DNA of 64,000 nt from Henriciella sp045287255 (GTDB lineage Bacteria > Pseudomonadota > Alphaproteobacteria > Caulobacterales > Hyphomonadaceae). Both the position numbers and the translations under genes were made by a program. The DNA lies in assembly GCF_045287255.1 (NCBI RefSeq), contig NZ_CP137142.1, positions 1,426,001 to 1,490,000 on the forward strand. Reading direction: 5' to 3'. This document shows, in pieces, positions 25,357 to 34,510 of this stretch; the stretch's first letter is position 1; each line of letters starts with the position of its first letter. The notes under the pieces are model-generated. The model ran no database searches, had not been told where the DNA came from, and saw nothing but the letters and a program-made list of their open reading frames with translations.

Positions 25357-27603
25357 TTAGAAATCGTAGCGGACTTCGATGCCATAAGTGCGTGGTTCAT
25401 TTACGAACCCGGTCAGGTTGTTGAAGTCGATCGCGCCTTCCAGAACCACCTCATCCGTAATGTTGCGCGCAAAGACAGAAGCTTCGACGCCATTATCACC
25501 CTGCCAGCCAGCACGCAGCCCGCCTTGCCAATAACCGTCTTCCCCAAACTCAATGCTGTCATAGAGGAAGAAGTTGGTTTCTCCCTTATACGCCCAATCT
25601 GTGAAGGCAAAAAATTCACCATTACGGAATGGGATGGCGTATCGTGCTGTAAAGTTACCGATCCATTCCGGAGCATTCGGGAAGCTGTTTCCAGAGATGT
25701 TGAAGCCGAGGCTGTTGCCACTGCCATCAAACACTTCCGGGTCAAGAATTGTACACGGCGCACCACAGCCCGGAGCGATCAAAAGGTCGTCTTTGATCTC
25801 CGTATTGTTGTATGACACGCCAGCCGTCAGCAGCAAGTTCGGCATCGGAGCCGCCTCAATATCCGCTTCAAAGCCATAGCCCTGCCCTTCATCGGCATTG
25901 AACAGGGCAACCGTGTTGTTGATGCCGCCAACGATGGTGAGCTGCTGGTTTTCCAGCTCATAAAAGAAGACGTTCGCATTCACGCGAACCCGATTGTCCA
26001 GAAGCTCGGATTTCACACCCGCCTCATAGGACAGCACAGTCTCGCTGTCGGCGTCAGACACCGTGTCCCCGAAGACCAGACGGCCCTGAATAGACGGTCC
26101 ACGGAAGCCTTTAGCGATCCGCGCATAATAGGTCAGGTCTTCTGTTTGACGATAAGTTGCAGAGGCATCCCAGCTGATCTGCTCATCACCGACACTGCCA
26201 GTAATTGGGCCCAAAGGTCCGGCTCCAAAGGGGCTGAGCTGGCGCTCCACGACGAAGTCTTTTTTCTCATCAGTAAAACGTGCACCACCCGCCAGAGTCA
26301 GTTGATCTGTGACATCATACTCAAGCGAACCGAAGAAACTGAATGCCTGTGTCTGACCTGTCCGAACGGCGCGACCATTCTCAGGGCGCCCCGGTGCCAG
26401 CGTATCAAAACTGCGCGAGGTGATCTGCAAGTCTTCGTCGAACAGGAAAACCCCAGCCTGCCAACGCGCTTTCCCACCATTATCGTAGGCGAGGCGTAGC
26501 TCATTGGTTGTCTGGGTCAGATCATCAACCGCGCCAGAGCTTTCGGACGGGAATGGAATGAAACCCGGCCCGAAATTGCCAGCTCCGAGGAAACCCGCAC
26601 CAAACCCACCATCAATGTCGCCCCGAGAAGACACCTCTGCGGTTTCACGGCCCAAAATATAGGTCAGGTCCAGAGCGTCATTAATCTCACGATCGACGCG
26701 CAAAGTAAGACCAGACGCGTCCTGAGTCAGGAAATTGTCGCCATCAAAGGAAACGGTGTCGAAGTCAAAGCCTGGGGCGAGCCCGCGCTGCCCCTGCTCA
26801 ATGATATTGGCCCGGAACAGGCGGGCATCGGAATCATTCGAACGCGCGTGAAGGTTCAACAGAACATCAGTATCGGCAAAAGGTGACCAGAGGAGCTGAA
26901 CCCGGCCCGCATACTCTTCAAAACCCTCATAACGATCCGTTTCACCCGTAAAGGCATTGTCAACGAATGGATCCCGATCCTGCCAGATGCCGGAGACACG
27001 GAAAGCAAAATCGTCGCTCAAGCGTGTGCCGAATGCCCCTTCCACCTCTTTTGTGTTATATGTGCCGTAAGACGCACGCACATACCCATTGGCCTCATCG
27101 CCGGGCTTCACACTGTCAAACTTGATAATGCCGCCTGGCGTGTTGCGTCCGAAAAGTGTGCCCTGTGGCCCACGAAGCACCTCGATACCTTCAAGGTCAA
27201 AGACTGGATAGCCTTTCAGGACCGGGTTTTCGTAAGGCACATCATCATAGACAAGCGACACCGGCTGTGACGCATTCAAGTCAAAATCGGTATTCCCGAT
27301 CCCGCGAATGTAAAACCGTGGGAAGGCTCGACCAAAAGAGCTTTCCGCAATCACGCTTGGCACGCGCGCTGACAGGAAACGAATGTCCGCACCGCCCGCT
27401 TTCAAGTTATCGAGCTTCTCGTCCGCGACCGTTGTGATCGAGATCGGAACATTCTGGGCATCTTCCTCAACCCGTTGTGCTGTCGTGACGACCGGCGCCA
27501 GTCGCGCCTCCTCATCGACTTCCTGTGCAAAAGCTGGAACCGAAAAAGCGGTTGCTGCCGCGGCTGACGCGACGGTAAGCTTAAGAGCTGTTTTTAGGGA
27601 CAT
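25357..27603 (-). CDS. TonB-dependent outer-membrane receptor
   Basis: This is a 748-residue outer-membrane beta-barrel with a plug, which imports a ligand using TonB energy. A signal peptide ends near FSVPAFAQ. The plug (about 35-160) shows the TonB-box-like region after the signal (LAPVVTTAQR), RFYIRGIGNTDFDL and GIEVLRGPQGTLFGRNTPGG. The barrel ends with the C-terminal phenylalanine (GIEVRYDF). GCGAPCTI is a small Cys pair in an extracellular loop. The sequence resembles the large receptor family of sphingomonads and Caulobacterales, where ligands are iron chelates, sugars or degradation products; no ligand can be inferred. No FecI/FecR pair or substrate-specific gene is adjacent. Confidence 0.93.
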   Translation of the reverse strand: MSLKTALKLTVASAAAATAFSVPAFAQEVDEEARLAPVVTTAQRVEEDAQNVPISITTVADEKLDNLKAGGADIRFLSARVPSVIAESSFGRAFPRFYIRGIGNTDFDLNASQPVSLVYDDVPYENPVLKGYPVFDLEGIEVLRGPQGTLFGRNTPGGIIKFDSVKPGDEANGYVRASYGTYNTKEVEGAFGTRLSDDFAFRVSGIWQDRDPFVDNAFTGETDRYEGFEEYAGRVQLLWSPFADTDVLLNLHARSNDSDARLFRANIIEQGQRGLAPGFDFDTVSFDGDNFLTQDASGLTLRVDREINDALDLTYILGRETAEVSSRGDIDGGFGAGFLGAGNFGPGFIPFPSESSGAVDDLTQTTNELRLAYDNGGKARWQAGVFLFDEDLQITSRSFDTLAPGRPENGRAVRTGQTQAFSFFGSLEYDVTDQLTLAGGARFTDEKKDFVVERQLSPFGAGPLGPITGSVGDEQISWDASATYRQTEDLTYYARIAKGFRGPSIQGRLVFGDTVSDADSETVLSYEAGVKSELLDNRVRVNANVFFYELENQQLTIVGGINNTVALFNADEGQGYGFEADIEAAPMPNLLLTAGVSYNNTEIKDDLLIAPGCGAPCTILDPEVFDGSGNSLGFNISGNSFPNAPEWIGNFTARYAIPFRNGEFFAFTDWAYKGETNFFLYDSIEFGEDGYWQGGLRAGWQGDNGVEASVFARNITDEVVLEGAIDFNNLTGFVNEPRTYGIEVRYDF

Positions 27604-27635
27604 AGCGCGCAAGACCTTTTCTCATAGGTTGCTAA

Positions 27636-27656
27636 GGGCCCATCCCGCATGGGCCC
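27636..27656 (-). promoter_or_regulatory. Hairpin in the leader of the TonB receptor gene
   Basis: GGGCCCAT (27636-27643) and ATGGGCCC (27649-27656) are perfect eight-base arms around CCCGC. They are GC-rich and lie 33 bases upstream of the ATG at 27603. No T-run follows on the minus strand. It could be an operator or a 5' mRNA structure. Confidence 0.4.
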
Positions 27657-27804
27657 GTTAACGCTGCTTTGTCCAAATCTGAACCGCCCCGCAAGGAAAT
27701 GCGGCAGGAATGCTGTTACAAGTCTGACATTGCCCTCTTTATGTTGCACAAGCGCAACGTCAGCCGATCAGCAATCGGTCAGGGCTGCACAAGACTTATG
27801 CAGA

Positions 27805-29625
27805 TCAGGTCCAGGGATTAAAACGCGTCCGCGGAGTCAGGGAAACATCCTCTTCAGACGTTTCGGAGCTTTCTGGCTCCTCCTCTTGGGTGGCCGTCAC
27901 AACCTCTTCTGTAGATTCCGCAATCGGCTCAGCGACGTCTTGCAAGTCAGCGACTTCCGGCAGGGTCTCTTCGGTCACAATGTCAGACGTTTCTGATACG
28001 TCCGAAAGTGGAACCTCATCCGTTGCGTCGATGAGGATCGTATCCTGTGGCGCTTCGGTTTGCTCAGTATCGCCAGAAGCTGGCCCCGGAACGCCGGATG
28101 CTTCGCCTTTGACTTGCAAGGCACCCAGACCAAACCCTGCACCAATGGCGCTCAAGCTAATCTCGCTATCAAGCGTATTCGGTGTCTCTGCTTCTGATGA
28201 AACAACAGCAGCTTCTGGCTCTTGAGATGAGACCGTTTCAGCATCACTCGAACCGGTGATACTCAGGTCTTCCGCCTCGTCGGCCGCATCATCGTTTGCG
28301 GCACCCTCAATTGTAAGAACGGTCGCTTCGCTGTGCTCTTCAGAGCTATCGACGACAGCCTCTTCCTGCGTAAGCGGCGCAATGGCTTCAGGTTGATCAA
28401 ATGATGCTTCCGCAGATGGCTCGGCAGTCTGACTGGCATCAGATGTAAACGTGACGTCTCCATCCTCACCGAACACATCAACAGGCGCAGATTCAGCGGT
28501 TTCATCACGCGCATCAACCCCGTCAGTCTCGGCTTCATCTTGACCGTACGCCTCAGCGACACTTTCATCTGCTCCCGGTGCCGCTGTCTCGTAAGTGACT
28601 GGCTCGGAAACAGGCTCATCGGCTTCGGTCTCAACGCCTGTTTCAGTAACTGTTACCGGAGCGTCTTCAGAAGCACTGATTGTTGTGTCTTCATCAGCGG
28701 GCTCTTCAGAGTCTGATCTGCTTTCGTCGGAGGAGACTTCCGCCATAGCAACGGTTGTTGCAATACCCGCCGCCGTAGCGCTTAGCTCACCAACGATAGA
28801 ATGCGCCTTTGTTTCTTCTGTCTGTTCCGCCTCAACCGTCTCTGTATCACCAGTTTCAGCAAAAACAGGCTCCGTACTTTCAATCGGTGTTTCAATCGCT
28901 TCAACGGTCGACTCGGTCGCACCTAAAGCCACATCGCTTGTAGTGTCTTTATCACTCGCCGATGGTGTATCTTCGAGGGTGTCTGCGCCTTGTGCAGCTG
29001 CTTCTTCCTCGCGACCATTCACTTCATCAGCAAGACGCGCAACGGCTTCGGTCATGTCGGACTCAGGCTCTAGTGTCGCCTCGGCAGAAACGGAGATTTC
29101 TTCCGCAACGATCAGCCCCTCATCTATGGCGGCCACATCCTCAGCTTCTGCAACCCCCTCTTCCTCAACGACCTCAGTTTCGACGGCCATCATTGCGCTC
29201 GCGGCACTCTCATCACCACTATCTTCAAGCGGCATCGGCTCCTCAGAGGTCTCTTCAGCGAGCGCAGCAGGCTCATCCGGAACACCGTCTCCATCTGTAT
29301 CGATCCCGGCCAAAAGTGTTGAAATGGCAGTATCAATCCCTTTTGCCTTGCGGACCGCTTCACGCGTCATCTCAGCAACCCGCAAAGTGTAGCTTATGCC
29401 TGCGCCATCGGTCGCTTCTGCGAGCTCTTCAGCGCTGGCGCGCTCCAGCTCGCGGCCATCCACACTGGTAATGACCAGTTCGTTGGGCTCCTGCTCCAAA
29501 GTCACGCTATAGCCTTCAGTGGTATAGGTCACCGCACCAGCGTCACCCTCCTGCCAATCAATCTTTGCCACGCTCGTCATTTCAACAAGACGGTCTATCA
29601 GTTTCTTCGTTGACGGATGCAGCAT
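27805..29625 (-). CDS. Very acidic, low-complexity protein of unknown function
   Basis: From the ATG at 29625 (MLHPSTKKLIDRL) this is a 606-residue protein. The first 110 or so residues look folded: a helix, two to three strands (VTYTTEGYSVTLEQ, NELVITSVDGREL) and a helix ending in KGIDTAISTLLAGIDTDGDGVPDEP. I faintly recognise this N-terminal part from unknown proteins of Caulobacterales. The last piece has a calcium-loop-like DxDxDG motif. The remaining 490 residues are almost entirely Glu, Asp, Ser, Thr, Ala and Val and should be intrinsically disordered and highly negative. There is no signal peptide or membrane helix. It could be a scaffold or ion-buffering protein; no function is assigned. 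Confidence 0.75.
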   Translation of the reverse strand: MLHPSTKKLIDRLVEMTSVAKIDWQEGDAGAVTYTTEGYSVTLEQEPNELVITSVDGRELERASAEELAEATDGAGISYTLRVAEMTREAVRKAKGIDTAISTLLAGIDTDGDGVPDEPAALAEETSEEPMPLEDSGDESAASAMMAVETEVVEEEGVAEAEDVAAIDEGLIVAEEISVSAEATLEPESDMTEAVARLADEVNGREEEAAAQGADTLEDTPSASDKDTTSDVALGATESTVEAIETPIESTEPVFAETGDTETVEAEQTEETKAHSIVGELSATAAGIATTVAMAEVSSDESRSDSEEPADEDTTISASEDAPVTVTETGVETEADEPVSEPVTYETAAPGADESVAEAYGQDEAETDGVDARDETAESAPVDVFGEDGDVTFTSDASQTAEPSAEASFDQPEAIAPLTQEEAVVDSSEEHSEATVLTIEGAANDDAADEAEDLSITGSSDAETVSSQEPEAAVVSSEAETPNTLDSEISLSAIGAGFGLGALQVKGEASGVPGPASGDTEQTEAPQDTILIDATDEVPLSDVSETSDIVTEETLPEVADLQDVAEPIAESTEEVVTATQEEEPESSETSEEDVSLTPRTRFNPWT

Positions 29626-29754
29626 GCCTTGGGTCCACCTTATCGTTGGCTGGGTTAACCTCTTCGTAATACCCTTCGTAAGCGAATTGGGCAAACCTCG
29701 ATTCGCCCTCCCTGCCTTAATTTTTCAGTTAATTGCAGGTGATCGACAGAATGA

Positions 29755-29772
29755 TTCGGACGGGTGTCCGAA
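29755..29772. promoter_or_regulatory. Palindrome in a divergent promoter region
   Basis: TTCGGAC (29755-29761) and GTCCGAA (29766-29772) form seven-base inverted arms around GGGT. It lies near the middle of the 253-base gap between the acidic-protein gene and the hydroxylase gene, so it could regulate either one. Nearby TTAA-N8-TTAA (29717-29732) is one base off CtrA spacing. Confidence 0.35.
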
Positions 29773-29878
29773 ACGACCATTTCTGGACACATTCTTACAG
29801 GTTTGCGACATGCGTGGTCTTACACACTTTCGCGTGCATGAGCTGGCGTAGGGTCTGGGGAATGCTTACATAGCAAGC

Positions 29879-30652
29879 ATGTTCGCTTTAATCGTGACGA
29901 TAAGCTGTTTCATCCTGTTCGCCTTGTTGGAGTCTTTCTGGCCCCGACGCGGCTTACCTTTGAGTCGTCGTGAAAGATGGCTTGGTGCCTTGAGCCTTGT
30001 GGCGATCGGTGGCCTGCTATCGCGCCTTATTCTTCCGATTGGCCTGGTAGGGATCGCGGTCGTAATTCAGCACAGCCAGTTTGGCTTGTTGAATCAGATG
30101 CCCTTGTCCGAGCTGCTTGCATTCGTAATCGCCTTTGCCTTGCTCGACCTCGCTGTATGGGGCCAGCATGTCGTTATGCATCGCGTGTCATGGCTATGGC
30201 GATTACACCGGGTCCATCACACAGATCCCGGATTTGATGTCACAACGGCTCTACGCTTCCATCCCTTGGAATTGTTACTGTCCCTGGCCTGGAAAGGGAG
30301 CGTGATCATCTTGCTTGGGGCCAGTCCGGAAGCCGTGGCCGCTTTTGTCATCATTCTGAATGCATCGGCCATGTTCAACCATGCTAATCTGGACCTGCCT
30401 CTGTGGCTTGATCGCTGGTTGCGCCTGATCATTGTGACCCCGGACATGCATAGAGTGCATCACTCAACCAATCATCATGAAGCAGGCCGCAACTTCGGAT
30501 TCTTCCTGCCCTGGTGGGATCGCCTGTTCGGTTTGTATAAAGCAGCCCCCAATGATGGACACGAAACGATGGGCCTCGGTAGCGATCAATGGCGAGAAGC
30601 CGCAGACCAGTCGCCAATAGCTCTGCTTCGCCAACCCTTTGAGAGCCGCTAG
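29879..30652 (+). CDS. Sterol desaturase/fatty acid hydroxylase family protein
   Basis: This 257-residue membrane protein belongs to the di-iron hydroxylase superfamily, which inserts oxygen into lipids, sterols or carotenoids. It has about four transmembrane helices and the three histidine clusters: HVVMH, HRVHH (WRLHRVHHTDPGFDVTTALR) and a second HRVHH (TPDMHRVHHSTNHHE). NFGFFLPWWDRLFGLY is the typical C-terminal signature. Its stop codon overlaps by four bases that of the convergent lipoprotein gene. The lipid substrate is unknown. Confidence 0.92.
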   Translation: MFALIVTISCFILFALLESFWPRRGLPLSRRERWLGALSLVAIGGLLSRLILPIGLVGIAVVIQHSQFGLLNQMPLSELLAFVIAFALLDLAVWGQHVVMHRVSWLWRLHRVHHTDPGFDVTTALRFHPLELLLSLAWKGSVIILLGASPEAVAAFVIILNASAMFNHANLDLPLWLDRWLRLIIVTPDMHRVHHSTNHHEAGRNFGFFLPWWDRLFGLYKAAPNDGHETMGLGSDQWREAADQSPIALLRQPFESR

Positions 30653-31365
30653 TTTGATGCCGCCCAGATACGCCGGGTTTTCTGAATATCCTGCACAAAT
30701 TGCTCAACCCCATCCTCGCCGGCATCCGCAAGGCTCGTCCGGAAACCTTGTACAGTCCGATCTGGTGCAATCACCAGATAAGAGGGGGTCCAGCGAATCT
30801 TGAGCACCGTCCGCAACCGCGCATCGGCATCGATCACCGTCGGATAGAGGTAACCAGCTTCCTCAAAGAAGGCGCCAACACTCTCATAATTGCGCGTCGC
30901 GTAGTCAGCTCGATCGGCATTTTGTGGGACATGGATGGACATGAACCCGATTTCATCACCCGGGCTGGCGTTAAGCGCATCGGAGAGTTGCGCCGCCTGC
31001 TCCAACTCGCCACGACTGTCATGGCACCACAACCCCCAGACCCGAATAATGGTCCACTGCCCCTCAAGCTGAGCAGAGTCAAAAATCTCCCCAGTCGTTA
31101 GCTGGCCAGAGAAGTCCGGGAGGGCTTGCCCCAGATACTCATACGTATACGGCCGCCCATACTCATCACGCGGAACATCACCGCGGCTAAGGTCTGCTGT
31201 TGTCGGTACGCTCATGGTGGGGCGGATATAATATGTCGCTTCACGCTGATCAGCAGGTGCCTGAAAGGCCTCAATCTCGGCTGCCCCTGTTTCGGGGGCT
31301 TCACTATTCCCCGGCACGCAGGCCGCCAGCAGCCCCATAAAAACCAAAGCACGAACGCTGATCAT
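30649..31365 (-). CDS. Thioredoxin-fold (TlpA/redoxin-like) lipoprotein lacking the second active-site Cys
   Basis: This 238-residue lipoprotein has a short signal and the lipobox LLAAC with acylated Cys16. The thioredoxin-like domain covers about residues 80-230. The active site reads WGLWCHDS, so Cys114 is present but the resolving Cys is Ser117. The cis-Pro loop is in RWTPSYLVIAPDRTVQGF. Such a site cannot form the usual disulfide, so the protein may be a redox sensor, a mixed-disulfide carrier, or a binding protein. It is the last gene of the tetR-adaptor-RND operon, five bases after the pump gene. Confidence 0.8.
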   Translation of the reverse strand: MISVRALVFMGLLAACVPGNSEAPETGAAEIEAFQAPADQREATYYIRPTMSVPTTADLSRGDVPRDEYGRPYTYEYLGQALPDFSGQLTTGEIFDSAQLEGQWTIIRVWGLWCHDSRGELEQAAQLSDALNASPGDEIGFMSIHVPQNADRADYATRNYESVGAFFEEAGYLYPTVIDADARLRTVLKIRWTPSYLVIAPDRTVQGFRTSLADAGEDGVEQFVQDIQKTRRIWAASN

Positions 31366-31370
31366 ATATC

Positions 31371-34300
31371 TTACTCCGCTGCGACTGTCGCACGGGCAGG
31401 ATGCGTCCAGCCCTTGCCACTTAGCAAGCGGAATAAGCGGTAAATCGGCTTCATGGTCATAATCCGGTACATGGCAGGCGCGAAATACAGGGCCAGCAAA
31501 GCCGATCCAGCCACGCCCCCTGCAATCGCTGTCGCAAGCGGCAACCAGAAGACATCCCCGGTCAGGATAATCGGCACAAAGCCGCCCATCGTTGTCAGGG
31601 TCGTCGCCACAATATGCCGAGTCGCAGCAACCACGACCTCACGTTGGGCAATCACATCATCATTGCGCGCGGCTTCGTTGCCCTGCAACAGAGACAGAAC
31701 AACAATTGAGCCATTAATTGCGATCCCTAACAGGCCAAGGGCACCGACAATCGCGTTAAAGCCCATCGGCAGATTGAACATCCAGACCCCACCAAAGGCC
31801 AAGCCAACAGACATGCCGCCTATCGCCATGATCAGGAAGCTCATCCGGAAGGAATTAAACACCAGAGCTACGGCACCGACCATGACCAGAATGAGAGGCA
31901 CAGCCAGAGTCAGCAAATCGGCCATGGCATCAGCCTGGTTTTCCGCCTGCCCACCTATACGCAGCGAGTAGCCAGGCGGAAGATCGAAACCACGGACCTC
32001 AAGCTTGGACTGGAATTCGGCGAAGATCGGGTCTGGCAAGGAATATGGCTCAGTATAGCCATAAATCTCATTCACGCGCTGACCATTCAGCCGAACAATA
32101 ACAGCGGTTTGCGGATCCAGTTTTACCTCACCCAACGCGGCCAGTGGCGTTCCCGCTCCTTGCGCGCCATTTCCGATTGTTTTGGAGCGCAAGTCGACCA
32201 ACTCTCCACGACGCTGGGCTGGGGCAATCACCCGCACAGGTACTTCCTCAATCCCCTCTAGGATGGAACCTGCTGGTACCCCTTCGAGTTCCGCACGCAA
32301 ATCGGCCGCGAGACCGGTCAAGCGTAGACCGGAAATCGCCGTCGCTGCTTCATCCGCATTGATCGTCAGGGTTGGCGCCCCAAGCTGCAAACGCGCCTGT
32401 GTAAATGTGATGCCGGGGGTTTCAGCCAGAATAGAGCGCGCCTCATTGCCAAGCCGATTAAGTGTCTCAAGGCTGTTGCCCTCGATAAAGAAGGCGATCG
32501 GCGCATCAGCGGGAGGTCCCTGCTCAAACGGGATGGCCAGAACTTGCGCCTCCGGGAATTCAGTCCGCAGAAACTTCTGCACATCGGCAACAAGAACCCG
32601 CGTATCATTATTGCTTCGCAGTTGAACAAAGCCAGCCGCATAGCCGGCAACACCGCGCTGATTGTTAAAGGCATTATAATAAACGCGTGGTCCTGGCTCT
32701 CCGACAGCGAAGTGAATACCAGTGATCTGGGGATAACGCTGCTTCAGCAAACGTTCGGCGCGCTCTGCCGCGTCGATCCCCTCATAGATTGTGGCTTGGG
32801 GCGGCAGGGTAATTTCGACCTGAAACTGATCACGCTCTGTTTGCGGGAAAAACTGGCTCGGCAATGATCCGCCGAGCATGAAGCCCGCCATAACCGGAAC
32901 GACACCGATCAGAACACCCAGAATCGGGTAACGCAGCACCGTGCCAATCGTCCAGCGGTAGCCATCGGTTACGGTGTCAATCTTGATCCCATCACGCCAC
33001 CAGCGCTTTACCTCAACCGCTTGTCGCGGGCGATCAAGCCAACCAGCAACTGCCGGAATAACCGTCATCGCAATCACGAAGGAACAGACGACAGAGAAGA
33101 TCACCGATGTGCCGATCATACCAATAAACTCACCCGCTGCGCCAGGCATGAGAGCAATGGGAGCAAAGGCCAGCGCGGTTGTCAGTGTTGAGGCAAAGAG
33201 CGGTCCGAATAGCTTGCCAAGCGAATGATCAATCGCGTCAAGCACAGTCCGCCCACCAGCCCGTTCCTGATCATATTCGTCGACCACGACAATCGCATTA
33301 TCGATCAAAAGCCCGAGTGATATCACCAACCCCGTCACTGACATCTGGTGCAAGGGGTAATTGAACAGGCGGAAGAGCAGTAGCACCAACGCCACTGTAA
33401 GCGGTAGAGCCAAACCCACGACAATGGCTGAACGCCAGCCCATGACAAAGAACAGAACCGCAAAGACAATCAGCGCCGAAATAAGCAGGTTTTGCGCCAG
33501 ACCATTCAGGCGCTCATTTGTGTACTTCGCCTGGCTGAATGTGATGTCGACCTTGATGTCGCCTGGAATATTGACCGCAAAGTCTTCAACGGCGGCCTCT
33601 GCCTGAAGCGCCCATTGGTCAACCCGGTTATTGGACTGGATGTAGGCGGCCACAAAGATCGCGCGTTTGCCATCCGAAAAGGCAAGACCTGTCGGCGGAT
33701 TTTCAATCCCTTTCTCAACCTCAGCGATATCGCCAACCCGCAAGGCCGAGCCATCAGGGCGCTGCAATAGCGGGACCGCGCGTATTCGCGCAATGCCATC
33801 AAACTCACCGCCAATCTCAACACCAATATCACTCCCGCTACCCCGGAATTGTCCAGCAGGAGCCTTAGCATCACCCGCCCCGATCAGGCGGGCCGCTTCC
33901 GTCATGGATAGACCCGCAGCTGCCAATGCCTCAGGATCGGCCACGACGCGGACTTCCTCGCGAGGCTGACCGAAGAGTTCAGTTTCTTCCGTAGCGGACA
34001 AGTTCCGCAAGCGATCTTCCAAACCCTCAGCAAGGCGCGCCATGACGGCCAGAGGGGGATCACCCTCCCCTTGCCATGAAAGGGAAACCAGCATGGTGGC
34101 CGCGCCGACATATACGCGCTCCACAATTGGTGTTCGCACATCCGAAGGTAGCTCCGCTCGCGCCAACTCGACTTGAGAGCGGATCAGCGTCCAGGCATCA
34201 TCAACCTCAGCTTCGGTCAGGTCTTCACGTACATCGATGCTGATCTGTGAGACATTTGCGCGGGAGGTCGACTTGATTTCTGCGATCTCTGGCAATTGTT

Positions 34301-34508
34301 GCAAGCGCCGTTCAATCGGCTCAGTAACGATCGCCTCGACCCGTTCCGCATCAGCGCCAGGCATAGCGGTGAGGACATAGCCAAACCGCTCAACCAATGT
34401 GGGGTCTTCCTGTCGCCCTAAAGTGAGGATCGCGCCAATACCGCTAATAATGGCAATAAAGATGATCAGCAGCGTCAACCGTGGCAAACGATAGAAAAGC
34501 GTTGTCAT
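31371..34508 (-). CDS. RND efflux pump inner-membrane transporter (HAE1/AcrB-like)
   Basis: This 1045-residue pump has the RND layout: twelve transmembrane helices and two large periplasmic loops. It begins with YRLPRLTLLIIFIAIISGI. The proton-relay region in TM4 reads GLLIDNAIVVVDEYDQERAG, with Asp then Asn where AcrB has Asp-Asp, as in many HAE1 relatives. Conserved LMPGAAGEFIG and GLLGIAINGSIVVLS follow. It exports drugs, lipids or other amphiphiles through an adaptor and an outer-membrane channel. No TolC-type gene is in the operon, so a shared channel must be used. It starts two bases after the adaptor gene. Confidence 0.95.
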   Translation of the reverse strand: MTTLFYRLPRLTLLIIFIAIISGIGAILTLGRQEDPTLVERFGYVLTAMPGADAERVEAIVTEPIERRLQQLPEIAEIKSTSRANVSQISIDVREDLTEAEVDDAWTLIRSQVELARAELPSDVRTPIVERVYVGAATMLVSLSWQGEGDPPLAVMARLAEGLEDRLRNLSATEETELFGQPREEVRVVADPEALAAAGLSMTEAARLIGAGDAKAPAGQFRGSGSDIGVEIGGEFDGIARIRAVPLLQRPDGSALRVGDIAEVEKGIENPPTGLAFSDGKRAIFVAAYIQSNNRVDQWALQAEAAVEDFAVNIPGDIKVDITFSQAKYTNERLNGLAQNLLISALIVFAVLFFVMGWRSAIVVGLALPLTVALVLLLFRLFNYPLHQMSVTGLVISLGLLIDNAIVVVDEYDQERAGGRTVLDAIDHSLGKLFGPLFASTLTTALAFAPIALMPGAAGEFIGMIGTSVIFSVVCSFVIAMTVIPAVAGWLDRPRQAVEVKRWWRDGIKIDTVTDGYRWTIGTVLRYPILGVLIGVVPVMAGFMLGGSLPSQFFPQTERDQFQVEITLPPQATIYEGIDAAERAERLLKQRYPQITGIHFAVGEPGPRVYYNAFNNQRGVAGYAAGFVQLRSNNDTRVLVADVQKFLRTEFPEAQVLAIPFEQGPPADAPIAFFIEGNSLETLNRLGNEARSILAETPGITFTQARLQLGAPTLTINADEAATAISGLRLTGLAADLRAELEGVPAGSILEGIEEVPVRVIAPAQRRGELVDLRSKTIGNGAQGAGTPLAALGEVKLDPQTAVIVRLNGQRVNEIYGYTEPYSLPDPIFAEFQSKLEVRGFDLPPGYSLRIGGQAENQADAMADLLTLAVPLILVMVGAVALVFNSFRMSFLIMAIGGMSVGLAFGGVWMFNLPMGFNAIVGALGLLGIAINGSIVVLSLLQGNEAARNDDVIAQREVVVAATRHIVATTLTTMGGFVPIILTGDVFWLPLATAIAGGVAGSALLALYFAPAMYRIMTMKPIYRLFRLLSGKGWTHPARATVAAE

Positions 34509-34510
34509 GC

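Noticed and set aside
28595..29471. Long Ser/Val-rich and Gln/His-rich open frames on the plus strand, up to 265 codons
   Set aside because: They are antisense to the low-complexity acidic gene. Repetitive Glu/Ser/Ala codons leave stop-free frames on the other strand, and the encoded composition has no family resemblance or ribosome site.
29717..29732. A second CtrA site before the hydroxylase gene
   Set aside because: The two TTAA elements are eight and not seven bases apart, and the trailing C is missing.
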